A stretch of 64,000 bases of DNA from Palaemon carinicauda (GCF_036898095.1 NC_090765.1:26143081-26207080), one strand, 5' to 3'; shown: positions 1 through 11,300, counted from the first letter of the stretch. Made by a program: numbers and translations. The notes: a model not told the origin generated them from the sequence alone.

Positions 1-607
1 ATAAATTTTGAAGTAGCAAAAGCAATTTTAAACTGTCCTCCTTAGCAAACTCCACCCATTGCACAGGTAGCTACAACCTGCACATCACAAGGGGATGACT
101 GCTATCCCCCCCCAAAAAAAAAAAAAAAAAAATTATAGAAGTCAACTAAAGGCTTTGGCATAAACCTATTACACTTTTAATCAACTTTACCTGGACACAA
201 CCGCATGTCTGTTTACAGTACTTACCAGTTATTCTGGAAAGAGCAAAGAAAAAATTAAAAGAGAATAGATTCTTGAGAGCCAGCAAGAGTACATGCATAT
301 AGTACTGCTTGAGGTCGGAATCAAAAATGCTGGTCTTGCTAACTGATGAGTGTGCAGGGCTTCACTACCACCCATCAGAAGTCATAACTACCTCATTAAA
401 TAATAATGGCTGTTTCAACTAGGCTGAAGTCTTACTCCTAAAAGGCAATGGTTTTAACTCGTTTAGGAACAAAAACAATTATCTACATCACCAATTATCT
501 CAATCGTATTTCCAAAGAGCAACCTATGTAATACTAGAGTAAATCATAGAAAGCTTCTATTATAAGTTACTCTGAAAACCACCAATATAATGTGTCCAAG
601 TACCAGT
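1..607. other. RRP9 intron 5 (partial), no gene seen
   Basis: This is intronic sequence downstream of the RRP9 exon 5 donor. It is AT-rich and contains a C8-A19 homopolymer pair at about 106-132. No WD40-coding segment with acceptor and donor could be found on the minus strand, so the next RRP9 exon lies outside the window. Confidence 0.6.
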
Positions 608-613
608 ACTTAC

Positions 614-807
614 AAATGTTCAACAAATGCCATGGTATCAAGATCCCACACCATAACCATCCTGTCATGTGATGCAGAATAGAGTGTGTGGGATGAACGA
701 CGGAAGGCCAACGCAGACACTGCACTCCGATGACTTTTGAACTTCTTTAGGTGTTCTAAAGTTTCACCATTCCATACATGAATAAAGCCTCCTACATCGC
801 CAGAAGC
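614..807 (-). CDS. RRP9: RRP9 (U3-55K) exon 5, WD40 blades 2-3
   Basis: The exon is 194 bp, with acceptor TTCTCAG before GCTTCTGGC and donor GTAAGT at 613-608. It encodes ASGDVGGFIHVWN, then SHRSAVSALAFRR and SASHDRMVMVWDLDTM. That is one WD blade end and one complete blade with the GH/SH and WD signatures. It is close to the human SGLAFRRGTHQLYSTSHDRS region. It leaves two bases (TT) for the next codon. The remaining exons, roughly the C-terminal 40% of a family of about 475 residues, are not found in positions 1-607 and must lie outside the window. Confidence 0.95.
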
Positions 808-1860
808 CTGAGAATTCATAGAGCCAATAACAAATTAATTTAATTTGTTGAAAATACATCTAAAAGCAATAACCATGAATTATAACACTGAAAGGCTATC
901 TATGCTAATTTACATGGTGTAGGTAATCTTGGGTATACTGAACAATCAAAGGATGTAGTTAATGAAAAAATTAAAAAGCATGAATGAGAAGGGAAACAAT
1001 AATTACAAACAATTAAATTAGATTGATTGGTTAAAATTCTCTGACATCACTATAACAAAAGGTCACTTATGCTATGGAACTTACTCAGTAAAGTAATTAT
1101 ATAACAGTACAGAAATGGAAATATACCTTAAAGTTAAAAAAAGAAAAATAGGAAACTGTAATACTGTATCCCAATTATTCACATTTGAAGTAAAAACTTG
1201 TTTCTAAAATTTTTAAAATGCCACTAGTATCAAACCAAACATTACCTATCCTAAAAGAATAATAAAGAGAATAACTGGAATCATCCCTCAATTCTCTAAG
1301 ACTCTTATGAAGTCCCCCAAAACTAGAACAATAGACCAGCGGATGTCTTACATCAAGGGGACCGTCAGCGAAGGTGTATAAATTAACAACTTGAAAAAAA
1401 CAAAAATAGAGTTACTGTTTCTATGTATGCAGAAAATTGTGGTACATACTCTCCAGAAGTTTCAGCCAATTATTTCTACAAATAATGAAGATAAAGCAAT
1501 CTTTAAATGATGACGTCATCCTACTGCGTCATCTACAAGACAGTTTGACAGTAGCGTCTATGCATGTTTATTTTCGTATATATACAGCGATATTTTCAAA
1601 TATGTTTTGAAATCTTGTACAGTACATCTGGCAGTGATGAAAGGTATTGGAGAGTGTAGGTAAAGAACTACCATCATATGAGGAGGCCAGCCATAATAAT
1701 GTTATTTTGATTTTCATATGAAAAATGAGAAAATTTACATAGCAAATCTCATAACTCAGAAACATACTTATTCGCATGTCAGTTGTCGGTATCCATTTCT
1801 TGGTTATTTATTGTTCAAACTTAGAGAGAAAGATATCATTGTAAAGAAGAATAAAAATCC
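808..1860. other. RRP9 intron 4, 3' part, no feature
   Basis: AT-rich intronic sequence with no supported coding region or clear repeat. Confidence 0.5.
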
Positions 1861-1870
1861 CATAATTCTG

Positions 1871-1992
1871 TGTGACAGATTTTTTATTTTCCTTTTTGTT
1901 TTTGTTTTTCACAATTTCTTTGCGTCTAGACAAGAAAAGATGAAAAAAAAATTAATTAACAAAACAAAAAGGAAAATAAAAAATCTGTCACA
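1871..1992. repeat. Short hairpin with perfect 32 bp arms
   Basis: Positions 1871-1902 and 1961-1992 are exact reverse complements (outer ends TGTGACAG and CTGTCACA) around a 58 bp spacer. The arms are T-rich/A-rich. This is the form of a tiny snap-back MITE, but I see no flanking duplication that I would call. Confidence 0.75.
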
Positions 1993-2257
1993 AAATTATT
2001 CAGTTCATAAAGTAATTTTTATGGTATGATTTCTTTTTTTAAATCATGATTTTTGTGGACGGTTCCCTTAAGGACCCCAGTATCTTTACAGTAAGGTTGG
2101 ATCTCACGTCATAAAAAAAAATTATGCATTCAACTTGTGTCCAGAATAATAAATCTCTACAAATACCCATCCCTGTTCCATGGCCTGTTGATATACTTCT
2201 AAGCTGCTATCATACTTGTCTATCCCTTTTTATCTGAACCTACAGACTTTTAATTGT

Positions 2258-2480
2258 CTACCCAAACTTCCAGAATACTGCTTGTGCTTTGAGAGGAAAA
2301 TCCTCAACATTTAATTGGATAGTTTCCGGCAAATAAATTGCCATATGCTTGCTTTGCTTACTTAACTTCATACTTTCGAGATACTGTACACCAACCAAAA
2401 CTGACGGAATTTCTTTGTCTTTATTTATGCAGAGCACCAGCTGAATTCTTAAAATTAAGGGGTTGGTTGAATTAAAAACA
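2258..2480 (-). other. Unrecognised open stretch next to the MITE
   Basis: A minus-strand open frame of about 74 codons includes IPSVLVGVQYLESM and LPETIQLNVEDFPLKAQ. It is cut at its upstream side by the piggyBac-type MITE at 2481. The composition looks protein-like, but I do not recognise a family. It may belong with the transposase-like remnant at 3017-3295. Confidence 0.2.
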
Positions 2481-2790
2481 TTAACCCTTTTACCCCCAAA
2501 AGACGTACTGGTACGTTTCACAAAAGCCATCCCTTTACCCCCATGGATGTACCGGTACGTCCTTGCAAAAAAATGCTATAAAAATTATTTTTTTCATATT
2601 TTTGATGAATTTTTGAGAAAATTCAAGCATTTTCCAAGAGAATGAGACCAACCTGACATCTCTATGACAAAAATTAAGGCTATTAGAGCAATTTAAAAAA
2701 AATATACTGCAAAATGTGCTGGGAAAAAAAATAACTCCCTGGGGGTTAAGGGTTGGAAATTTCCAAATAACCTGGGGGTAAAAGGGTTAA
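2481..2790. mobile_element. piggyBac-type MITE (about 310 bp)
   Basis: The element is flanked by TTAA at 2481-2484 and 2787-2790. The terminal inverted repeat reads CCCTTTTACCCCCA at the left, and its reverse complement TGGGGGTAAAAGGG at the right. A TTAA target and termini beginning CCC are the hallmarks of the piggyBac superfamily. Internal near-palindromes around GTACTGGTACGT and GTACCGGTACGT repeat the subterminal region. There is no coding capacity, so mobilisation would be in trans. Confidence 0.85.
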
Positions 2791-3016
2791 ACACTTCAAG
2801 AAGTGTAAATAAAATTAACAAATTTTCTTAGCCCCAAATGTTTTATTCTCTAAAGCAGGTAGAATAACATGTAAAGCAACTGTAACATTTGACAATGTAT
2901 AAGGAAAAGAAAATTTTGAACAAAAAAGTGGAAAGAGCTAGTGGAGGTAAAAAAGCAATTGAGTAAAAACTACAGAATATGTTGCAGGAACCCACTTTTT
3001 GAAGTAGCTTTCCAGT

Positions 3017-3295
3017 CTATTCTGGAAATTTATATTCTTCTCCTCTAAGATCTGCTTGTGGCATACTATAAAAAATCCATGAATCCTCTGAAAATTTTAT
3101 TTTATCTCTTGAAACTTTCCCAACCTTTATTGCATCCCTACAGAACCTTTGGCCATATTTGATTGGAAGTTTCTTAAGCTTTGGGGTTTGAATGTGTGCC
3201 TCTTTTTCAATTATTTGCTTTAATTGAATTAAGTCTGCAGTAGATATCTCTTCTACATGAGAGGCCAGTAGCTCAATGGCATCATCAGCATCCAC
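3017..3295 (-). pseudogene. Possible pogo/Tigger-type transposase C-terminal remnant
   Basis: A minus-strand frame carries DADDAIELLASHVEEISTAD followed by LIQLKQIIEKE. An acidic 'D-E-L-x3-H-x-E-E-L-x3-D-L' block of this kind occurs near the C-terminus of Tigger/pogo and jerky-like DDE transposases. The DDE catalytic core itself is not present. Treat this as a fragment inside RRP9 intron 4; the family call is tentative. Confidence 0.3.
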
Positions 3296-3329
3296 CTCAA
3301 AGTCATGCTGCTCAATTGAACAGCCTTCT

Positions 3330-4135
3330 TGGTGACAGTCAAAACTGTCTCCTTAAAAGCCATGGCAATCCTTCAAAAAATAGCTGATCAAGATTGCCAT
3401 TTACCTTTCTAGGGCTCACTACTTGAAAAAAGAAAACCTGGAATCGAAAACTGGCGGATTCTGGGTTTTTGCTATGATCTCAGGAACGAAGGAGAACAAG
3501 ACCTGTCTCCAATGCTCGGTACGAGTTATGCTGAAGGAGAGACCATGAAGCTCACTAAACAGTTTGGTGGAGGCTAAGGTGAGCAAAAACCCTGTATTAA
3601 AGGTAAGGTTCCTTTTTGAGACAAGCTTCAACAGTTTGTAAAGTGCCCTTTTGAAGGACCGGAAGACCCTAATGACATCTCAGGGTGGTAGCCTCACCTC
3701 CATTAAAGGACAAGACTGTTCAAAGCTTCATATGAGATGGCAAGTTCCGCCAAAGAGAAAATAGCTCCTTTAAGCCTAACGAACTAGCTCAAAGCTGAGT
3801 AGTAGCCTTTCTTCACCAATACTTAGAAGAGCTTTTCTCTTCGGAGGTTAAGCAAAATTTTGGCTATCAAGAAAATAGAGATTTCAAGAGGAGATATGCC
3901 TCTTTCAAGACACCAACTACAGAAGATGACCCACTTGGCTTGGTACATGAAAGTTGAAGATTTCCGGAGGTATCCAGACATCCCTTACACAAATGTGCGC
4001 AAAAAGCCTTCCTATGAGAGAAGATGCTGGATAACCTTCACGTGTGAAGCCAAAGCGATTCCTCAGAGCTCTGGAATATCTGGATGTGTGTTGGCACAAC
4101 AGGTTGGAGACCGGAGGCAACAATTTTAGGGTGAC
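3330..4135 (-). pseudogene. Degenerate DIRS tyrosine recombinase fragment
   Basis: Minus-strand frames at 3419-3631 and 3917-4123 align by eye with the recombinase of the family-B elements: FSELHGLSFSITR and FSFVPEIIAKTQN match SELHGLSYNITH and FSFVPEFIAKTRN at 39276-39500. The first catalytic Arg of the AKRVSELHG motif is replaced (TKLFSELHG). The frames are broken and no terminal repeats are seen, so this is an old truncated copy within RRP9 intron 4. Confidence 0.7.
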
Positions 4136-4350
4136 CCAACCTAGTTGTCGAGTGTGATAGAGAGGTTTGTTTGATACAACCTACTACTGTAGCTTTTTTG
4201 TTTTAGTTTTTAATATACAGTAATAAACAAGTATATGGCAAATTGTTCTAATTTTTTTCTTTATTCTATAAATTGGTATTAACTTTGTTTATGTTTATAT
4301 AAAGCTAGACATTAGGAGGCCAAAATTTTGGGGTGACTAACCAAAGTTGT

Positions 4351-4590
4351 TATCATTATTTGCTAAGCTACAACCCTTGTTAGGAAAGCAGCATGCTATA
4401 AGTCCAGGGGCCCCAACAGGGAAAATAGCCCACTGAGGAAAAGAAACAAGGAAAGAAATACTTTAAGAACAGTAACATTAAAATAAATAATTCCTATATA
4501 AACTATAAAAACTTTAACAAAACAAGAGGAAGAGAAATTAGATAGAATAGTGTGCCTGAGTGTACCCTCAAGCAAGAGAACTTTGTCTAG
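4351..4590 (+). repeat. Dispersed repeat R, copy 1 (5' part)
   Basis: The sequence starting GCTAAGCTACAACCC and running through TGCTATAAGTCCAGGGGC to CCTCAAGCAAGAGAACT recurs at about 17.05, 53.94 and 56.65 kb. This copy is truncated after the 'aagagaact' segment. It has no ORF. It lies antisense to RRP9 in intron 4. Confidence 0.8.
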
Positions 4591-4945
4591 TTTACTCATT
4601 CCTATTCAAACTTTCAGCTGATCCACTCTTGGAGCTATTAGAGCTTCTGCGGAAAGGATTTATGTAATAATATCCTATTTTTTAAACAACCAACTATTTC
4701 TGTGGTTTCATCTCAAGACATTTAAATTCAACACCCAAACTTATTGTGTCTTGCCTGGCTAAGATAACAAGAGCCAATATTAAAAGAAAATAGTATTAAA
4801 TATTTACAACTAGCGATAAAGACTAGGTAATCACTTAAAATGTTCAGCTAAATATGGAACTGAAAATACATTAAAAGGGAAAAAAATAAGTGGAATAATT
4901 TCATAATTTAACAAAATAAAAGATACAGAAAAAAATTATAATTAC

Positions 4946-5067
4946 CAAGAATTTGCCATCAGTGGAAACAGCAAGTGAATATATATGAGAGGTGTGACCA
5001 ACATGAAACTTTTCAGTGCCCTTGCGTCCTCCAGCTATATGCCCTAGCCTTTTTCCATCTATACTAT
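4946..5067 (-). CDS. RRP9: RRP9 (U3-55K) exon 4, WD40 blade 1-2
   Basis: The exon is 122 bp, with acceptor TATTCTGTTACAG and donor GTAATT. It encodes SIDGKRLGHIAGGRKGTEKF followed by the GH...SH...LAVSTDGKFL core of a WD repeat. Human RRP9 has a similar KKGAEGKPPGHSSHV stretch at this point. It ends in phase 0 and joins GCTTCTGGC (Ala-Ser-Gly) at 807, restoring the LASGD typical of WD repeats. The acceptor is remarkable: the terminal repeat of DIRS-A1 begins only about 15 bp upstream (position 5083), and the best branch-point match lies within the transposon. Confidence 0.93.
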
Positions 5068-5082
5068 CTGTAACAGAATAAA

Positions 5083-5280
5083 AAATGTTATTTTCATTAG
5101 TAAAATAAATTTTTGAATATACTTACCCGATAATCATGTAGCTGTCAACTCCGTTGCCCGACAGAATTCTACGGGAGGGATACGCCAGCTATCACTATAC
5201 TAGAAGGGGGTGTACTCACAAGCGCCACCTGTGGCCAGGTACTACAGTACTTGTTGTTGACGCCACCTCACTTTTTCCTC
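5083..5280 (-). repeat. DIRS-A1 right inverted terminal repeat (3' end)
   Basis: From position 5147 to 5280 this is the reverse complement of 14580-14713; by eye the two are identical. The outermost 50 bases (TTATTTTCATTAG... to 5135) form an extension absent from the other terminus but present, inverted, in the ICR. A TACTAAT on the minus strand at 5102-5096 is discussed as the RRP9 branch point. Confidence 0.85.
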
Positions 5281-5324
5281 GGTCCACTGGTTCTCTATGG
5301 GGAGGAAGGGTGGGTCAATTAAAT

Positions 5325-5415
5325 CATGATTATCGGGTAAGTATATTCAAAAATTTATTTTACTAATGAAAATAACATTTTTCAATATTAAACTTACCCG
5401 ATAATCATGTAGCTG
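5325..5415 (-). repeat. DIRS-A1 internal complementary region
   Basis: The first part is the reverse complement of the outer end of the right ITR (CTAATGAAAATAACATTTTT matches the start of the element). The second part (CAATATTAAACTTACCCG) is the reverse complement of the outer end of the left ITR at 14720-14756. The two parts meet in a T-run, so the ICR reads as the junction of a circularised element, the defining feature of DIRS1-type retrotransposons. Confidence 0.85.
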
Positions 5416-5802
5416 ATTCACACCCAGGGGGGTGGGTGAAAAAACCAGTGTACAAGACTAAAGGATAGCTAAGTATCCCGTATTTCATATAATCAGTTAT
5501 CCACAATAACAATGAAATAATAAGTACCTGGTAAGGAAGTCGACTTGAACCGTTACTCTGCCTTTAATAAGATCGTCTTCCTTACTGAGCGCAGCGTTCC
5601 TCTTGGAAGGCTGAATCAACTCAAAGGTGCTAAAGTATACAGGGCTGCAACCCATACTAAAGGACCTCATCACAACCTTTAACCTCGGCGCTTCTCAAGA
5701 AAGAATTGACCACCCGCCAAATCAACAAGGATGTGGAAGGCTTCTTAGCCGACCGTACAACCCATAAAAAGTATTCAAGAGAAAGGTTAAAAGGTTATGG
5801 GA

Positions 5803-7173
5803 TTATGGGAATGTAGTGGCTGAGCCCTCGCCTACTACTGCATTCGTTGCTACGAATGGTCCCAGGGTGTAGCAGTACTCGTAAAGAGACTGGACATCTT
5901 TGAGATAGAATGATGCGAACACTGACTTGCTTCTCCAATAGGTTGCATCCATAACACTCTGCAGAGAATGGCTCTGTTTGAAGGCCACTGAAGTAGCCAC
6001 AGCTCCCACTTCATGTGTCCTTACCTTCAGCAAAGCAAGGTCTTCTTCCTTCAGATGAGAATGTGTTTCTCTAATCAGAAGCCTGAATAGTAAGAAACTG
6101 AGTTCTTAGAACTTGGAAAAGAAGGTTTCTTGATAGCACACTATAAGGCTTCTGATTGTCCTTGTAAAGGTTAAGACCTTTTAGATAGTACCTAAGAGCT
6201 CTAACTGGGCAAAGTACTCTCTTCAGTTCATTCCCCACCAAGTTGGACAGGCTTGGGATCTCGAACGATTTAGGCCAAGGACGTGAAGGAAGCTCGTTTA
6301 GCAAAAACCGAGCTGCAAGGAACATGTAGCCGTTTCAGATGTGAAAACAATGATCCTGCTGAAGGCGTGGATCTCACTTACTCTTTTAGCTGTTGTCAAG
6401 CACACGAGGAAAAGAGTTTTTAATGTGAGGTCCTAAAAAGAGGCTGATTGGAGAGGTTCAAATCTTGATGACATAAGGAACCTTAGGACCACGTCTAGAT
6501 TCCAGCCTGGAGTGGACAACCGACGTTCCTTTGAGGTCTCAAAAGACCTAGGGAGGTCCTGTAGATCTTTGTTGGTGGAAAGATCCAAGCCTCTGTGGCG
6601 GAAAACCGCTGCCAACATACTTCTGTAACCCTTGATCGTAGGAGCTGAAAGGGATCTTACTTTCCTTAGATATAACAGGAAGTCAGCAATCTGGGTTACA
6701 GTGGTACTGGTTGAGGAAACTGCATTGGTCTTGTACCAGCTACGGAAGACTTCCCCTTGAGACTGATAGATTCTGAGAGTGGATGTTCTCCTTGCTTTGG
6801 CAATCGCTCTGGCTGCCTCCTTCGAAAAGCCCCTAGCTCTTGAGAGTCTTTCGAAAGTCTGAAGGCAGTCAGACGAAGAGCGTGGAGGATTGGGTGTACC
6901 TTCTTTACGTGAGGTAGACTTAGAAGGTTCACTCCTAGAGGAAGAGTCCTGGGAATGTCGACCAGCCATTGCAGTACCTCTAAGAACCATTCTCTCGCGG
7001 GCCAGAGCGGAGCCAACCAACGTCAGCCGTGTCCCTTTGTGAGAGGAGAACTTCTGAAGTACCCTGTTGACAATCTTGAACGGCGGGAATGCATACAGGT
7101 CGAGATGGAACCAATCCAGCAGAAAAGCATCCACGTGAACTGCTGCTGGGTCTGGAATCGGAGAACAATACAA
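5803..7173 (-). pseudogene. DIRS-A1 tyrosine recombinase, broken
   Basis: Three minus-strand frames (6433-7173, 6071-6325, 5803-6033) follow the A2 recombinase closely, from GTAMAGRHSQDS at the N-terminus to VVGEGSATTFP at the end. They are separated by frameshifts. The HxxR motif is altered to THEVG (Arg to Gly), while the nucleophile region FASFYLKDV is intact. The recombinase cuts and joins DNA through a 3'-phosphotyrosine to integrate the circular cDNA. This copy cannot supply it because of frameshifts and the lost Arg. Confidence 0.85.
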
Positions 7174-8115
7174 CAGGAGTCTCTAGGTTATCGAGGTAGC
7201 GAACAGATCTATGGTTGGCTGACCCCACAGGGCCCAAAGTCTGCTGCAAACATTCTTGAGAAGGGTCCACTCTGTGGGGATGACCTGACCCTTCCGGCTG
7301 AGGTGATCTGCCATGACATTCATACCGCCCTGAATGAACCTCGTTACCAGTTAGCTTTCGATCTTTAGACCAGATGAGTAGGTCCCTTGCGATCTAGAAC
7401 AACTTCCACGAAAGAGTCCCTCCCTGCTTGAAGATGTAAGCCAGGGCTGTGGTGTTGTCAGAGTCCAACTCCACCACTTTGTTAAGCTGGAGGGACTTGA
7501 AGTTTATCAAGGCCAGAATAACCGCCAACAACTCCTTGCAATTGATGTGAAGTGTCCTTTGCTCCTGATTCCATGTTCCCGAGCATTCTTGTCCGTCCAA
7601 AGTCGCACCCCAGCCCGTGTCTGATGCGTCCGAGAGGAGACGGCGGTCGTGTTTCTGAACAGCCAAAGGTAGACTTCCTTGAGAAGAAAGCTGTTCTTAC
7701 ACCACGCGAGAGAAGACCTCCTCTCTTCGGAAACAGGAACTGAGACCGTCTCTAGCGTCATGTCCTTTATCCAGTGAGCAGCTAGATGATACTGAAGGGG
7801 GGGGAGGTGGAGTCTCCCTAACACGATGAACAGGGCCAGCGATGAAAGTGTCCCTGTTAGACTCATCCACTACCTGACTGAGCATCGGTTCCTTCTCAGC
7901 ATGCTCTGGATGCATTCTAGGGCTTGGAAGATCCTTGGGGCCGACGGAGAAGCCCGAAAAGCTCGACTCTGAAGATCCATACCCAAGGAGACAATGGTCT
8001 GGGATGGGACGAGCTGAGACTCCTCAAAATTGACCAGGAGGCCCAGTTCCTTGGTCAGATCCATAGTCCATTTGAAAATCTCCAGACAGCGACGACTTGT
8101 GGGAGCTCTTAAAAG
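6696..8115 (-). pseudogene. DIRS-A1 reverse transcriptase/RNase H, truncated
   Basis: The RNase H part is recognisable (LLSDASDTGWGATLDGQ, HINCKELLA, DSDNTTALAY), followed on the minus strand by the C-terminal extension (WFHLDLYAFPPFKIVN, MAPLWPAREWF). The frames are shifted relative to each other. On the N-terminal side similarity to A2 stops at about 8117, exactly at the polymerase YLDD box: only LDDWLLRAPTSRR remains and the Tyr is lost. All of the RT fingers and palm upstream are deleted. Confidence 0.8.
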
Positions 8116-9340
8116 CCAGTCGTCTAACGGAGCCGGACACAAGATCATGGTACTGCTGCACAGTCTGTGAACTGTCAACCATGGGCAAGCGAGGAAGTAC
8201 AGTAGGGTCCCGAATTATGCGAGAATTTGGTCGATTAATGACCTCGTGTAAATGGAAAATCGCGAATTTCGAAACACACAACTAACAGAAATAATTCCAT
8301 TGTGGCCATGGCAACCAGCAATTTGCCTATTCAAATGTGTTTACTACCCATTTCCAATACTTTCTTTGTACTATACTGTATTTCTTTATAATATCAAATT
8401 GTTTTTGTAAATAAATAAAACATTTAATATACTTTAAAGTTCTAATAACTTGAAAAATGGTTAAAATTATAACCAGGATAGGTGTAAACACCATATATTT
8501 CCCGTTACAACACAACCCAAAATACAGACAAATTTTAATGTTTGTCATATCTATTGTATAATACAACTGGTGAATAGCAAAACCATCACTCTATAGACTA
8601 GCTTGTTGTATGATTGAAAATCCAGAATTATCAAAATAAAGGCGATTTTATATCATGCGTTTCCTAAACACGCTAAAAAGCAGAATAGAAAACGACAACC
8701 AATGTTTTGTTTACGTTTAACTCTGATCACAACGAAGAAACAGACGCATTTATACATCTGTGTTTTTGAATTGACAGCAATTTTACCAAGTATAGATTAT
8801 ATGTTGAATTTGTTATTATCAATGTTTTAATTATTTTTTATTAGAACTTTCAAATAAATGAAATGAATGCCATTTATGAAATGTTTTTCTTTATGATGCC
8901 GCCTGAAACGGAAACCTTCCATTTGTTTACGCTCCATCTTCGATCATAATAAACAAACGAATGCATTAAACACACATGATCTAAGTCATAACTAATGATA
9001 TTACAAACATTTAGTAAACATTATGTTATTACAAATATTTTACTTACCGTATCCATATAAATTCCTAAATTCGTAGCAAAGCTGGAAATTTTTTTTTCCT
9101 TATGCGTTTAATCCACAATAGCTAACTGCCGCTAATGACAGAGTGATAACTTACGATAATTCTAAACTGTTGTTACGAAAGATAATTGTCCTTTCCATAT
9201 CCAAAATACTTTTCCTAACTTCAGTTATAAGTCAACTTGTACCCACCTCAATTATGGATCCATATGCAAAAAAGGTAAAGAAGAAAGTACTAGGCCTATT
9301 TTTAAAGTCACCGAACAATTAGGTTACCGCTATAACGTTC

Positions 9341-9441
<101 letters not shown>

Positions 9442-9888
9442 TGGTTTTAAAGTACTAAACAATAAATATGTTAGGTTATAACACATTGGTGTTTATGTAA
9501 TATTAACTGTATAGATGGTTTGAATAAGTTAAGAAATGGTGTAAACAATTCTTTGTTATTGTATTTGCGCGGAAGCTAGACATCAGCTGATGTGATCACA
9601 GCCAAAAGTAAAACAAAAATAAGTTAGCAATACTCGATTTTTAAAACACACCCGAAATTTAACAACATAAGTACATGTTTTATTATAGCGCAATTGACAT
9701 TTAAAGAGTAAAAATTTTCTGGAATAGAATGGTGTTTCCTAAAAAATAGTGGTTTGCTGACGAAATCGGTTACCGTATTTTAAGCTATGATTGAAATGGA
9801 TGTATACACGGTATAATTTTTTCGTTTTGTATTTAATTGACACTTCAAGAAAACCGATTTTGGTTTCTTCATCTATTTGTAAGTATTG

Positions 9889-9894
<6 letters not shown>

Positions 9895-9962
<68 letters not shown>
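9895..9962 (+). repeat. (GA)n microsatellite
   Basis: About 34 uninterrupted GA units. Confidence 0.98.
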
Positions 9963-9966
<4 letters not shown>

Positions 9967-10318
9967 GACGCAGAAGGTTACAGACCTAGAACAGGGGAGT
10001 GATGAGATAGGCTGGGTGGACTGGCAGGGGAGACGGTAGGAGACGGGGGAAGGGGGGATTTGGTTGCCAGTGGCTAAAAATAGATTCTGAAAGACGGTAA
10101 AGGGAAAAAACGAATCCCATCGAATAACAGAATAAGGAAAGGGAAGATTCAGAGGAATAATAGATATAATGGAATGAAAATGACTAGATGGTGTTAGTTG
10201 TGATAAGAATAATTTAGATATTTGAAATAAGAGTGTCTGAGGAGGTATAGAAGGAATTCGTGATAAATATAGAGGAATATCAAAGGATACAGTTAGTTTG
10301 CATTAAAGGGTTTGTTAT

Positions 10319-10464
10319 CGTTTATCGGCAGTGAATAGCCTAAACTTCGGTAACGAGTCGTCAATATTTTGTCATATTTTAAACAGTATACATTTGATTT
10401 GCAAACATTGGTTTTGTAGAGTAGACGGTAAAATAAAATCTAGAGAGAGAGAGATTTCTGCCAT

Positions 10465-10537
<73 letters not shown>

Positions 10538-10544
10538 TTTATTT

Positions 10545-10604
<60 letters not shown>

Positions 10605-10731
10605 GATTTTATTTTACCGTCTACTCTACAAAACCAATGTTTGCAAATCAAATGTATAGCCTACTGTTTAAAATATGACAAAATATTGACGACTCGTTAC
10701 CGAAGTTTAGGCTATTCACTGCCGATAAACG
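10319..10731. repeat. Large hairpin with a (CT)n loop
   Basis: The arm at 10319-10443 (starting CGTTTATCGGCAGTGAATAG) is the near-exact reverse complement of 10603-10731. The only obvious differences are a 4 bp gap near GTATACATT and the length of the GA/CT runs. The loop is two (CT)n tracts (10470-10534 and 10549-10603) separated by GATTTTATTTTAC, which repeats the inner end of the right arm. It looks like a foldback element whose centre expanded as a microsatellite. Confidence 0.85.
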
Positions 10732-11300
10732 AACCCAGTCTACTCGTGAAAACCTTGAACGCCCAGAGGGAAAAATAAGGCTTTTAAATATACTGTACTA
10801 AACAAAAATAATGCTTTAATATACCATCATTAACACTACCATTACAATTATCGTAAGGTTGGAGAAAGATAAAGATTGCCGAGAACGTAACCACATTTCT
10901 GTTTACATTTTGTCAGCTGGACTCGCACAGTTAACAGTTGATTTCATTGTTGTGGAATTTTATCCTTAAATAGGCTATTCATCATGAAATTATGTTAATG
11001 AAATGTAATGTTAATATTGTTTTGTAACATTTATTATAAATCACCGTATTTAGGGCTACCAATATACTTAAAAAGACTATAGATTTGATACATTTTGTAG
11101 TGCTTGACTCGCGAACTTTGAACAGCCTCGTGGATACAGAAAATTTATTTTTGAAAAATAGCGATCGTGGAAAAGGGGAATCGTGTAATTCGAACACGCT
11201 TAATTCGGGACGCTACTGTACAGTGACAACCCGAATCTGTCTAGACTGTCTGGGTCGTACAGACAACTCCTTATCGGGTTGCTGAGGTTGCCGCACTGCG

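Noticed and set aside
1..607. Next RRP9 exon at the left edge
   Set aside because: No minus-strand stretch with acceptor, donor and GHQD-type WD40 sequence was found.
9791..10678. ORFs encoding (RE)n and (SL)n
   Set aside because: Translations of GA/CT microsatellites.
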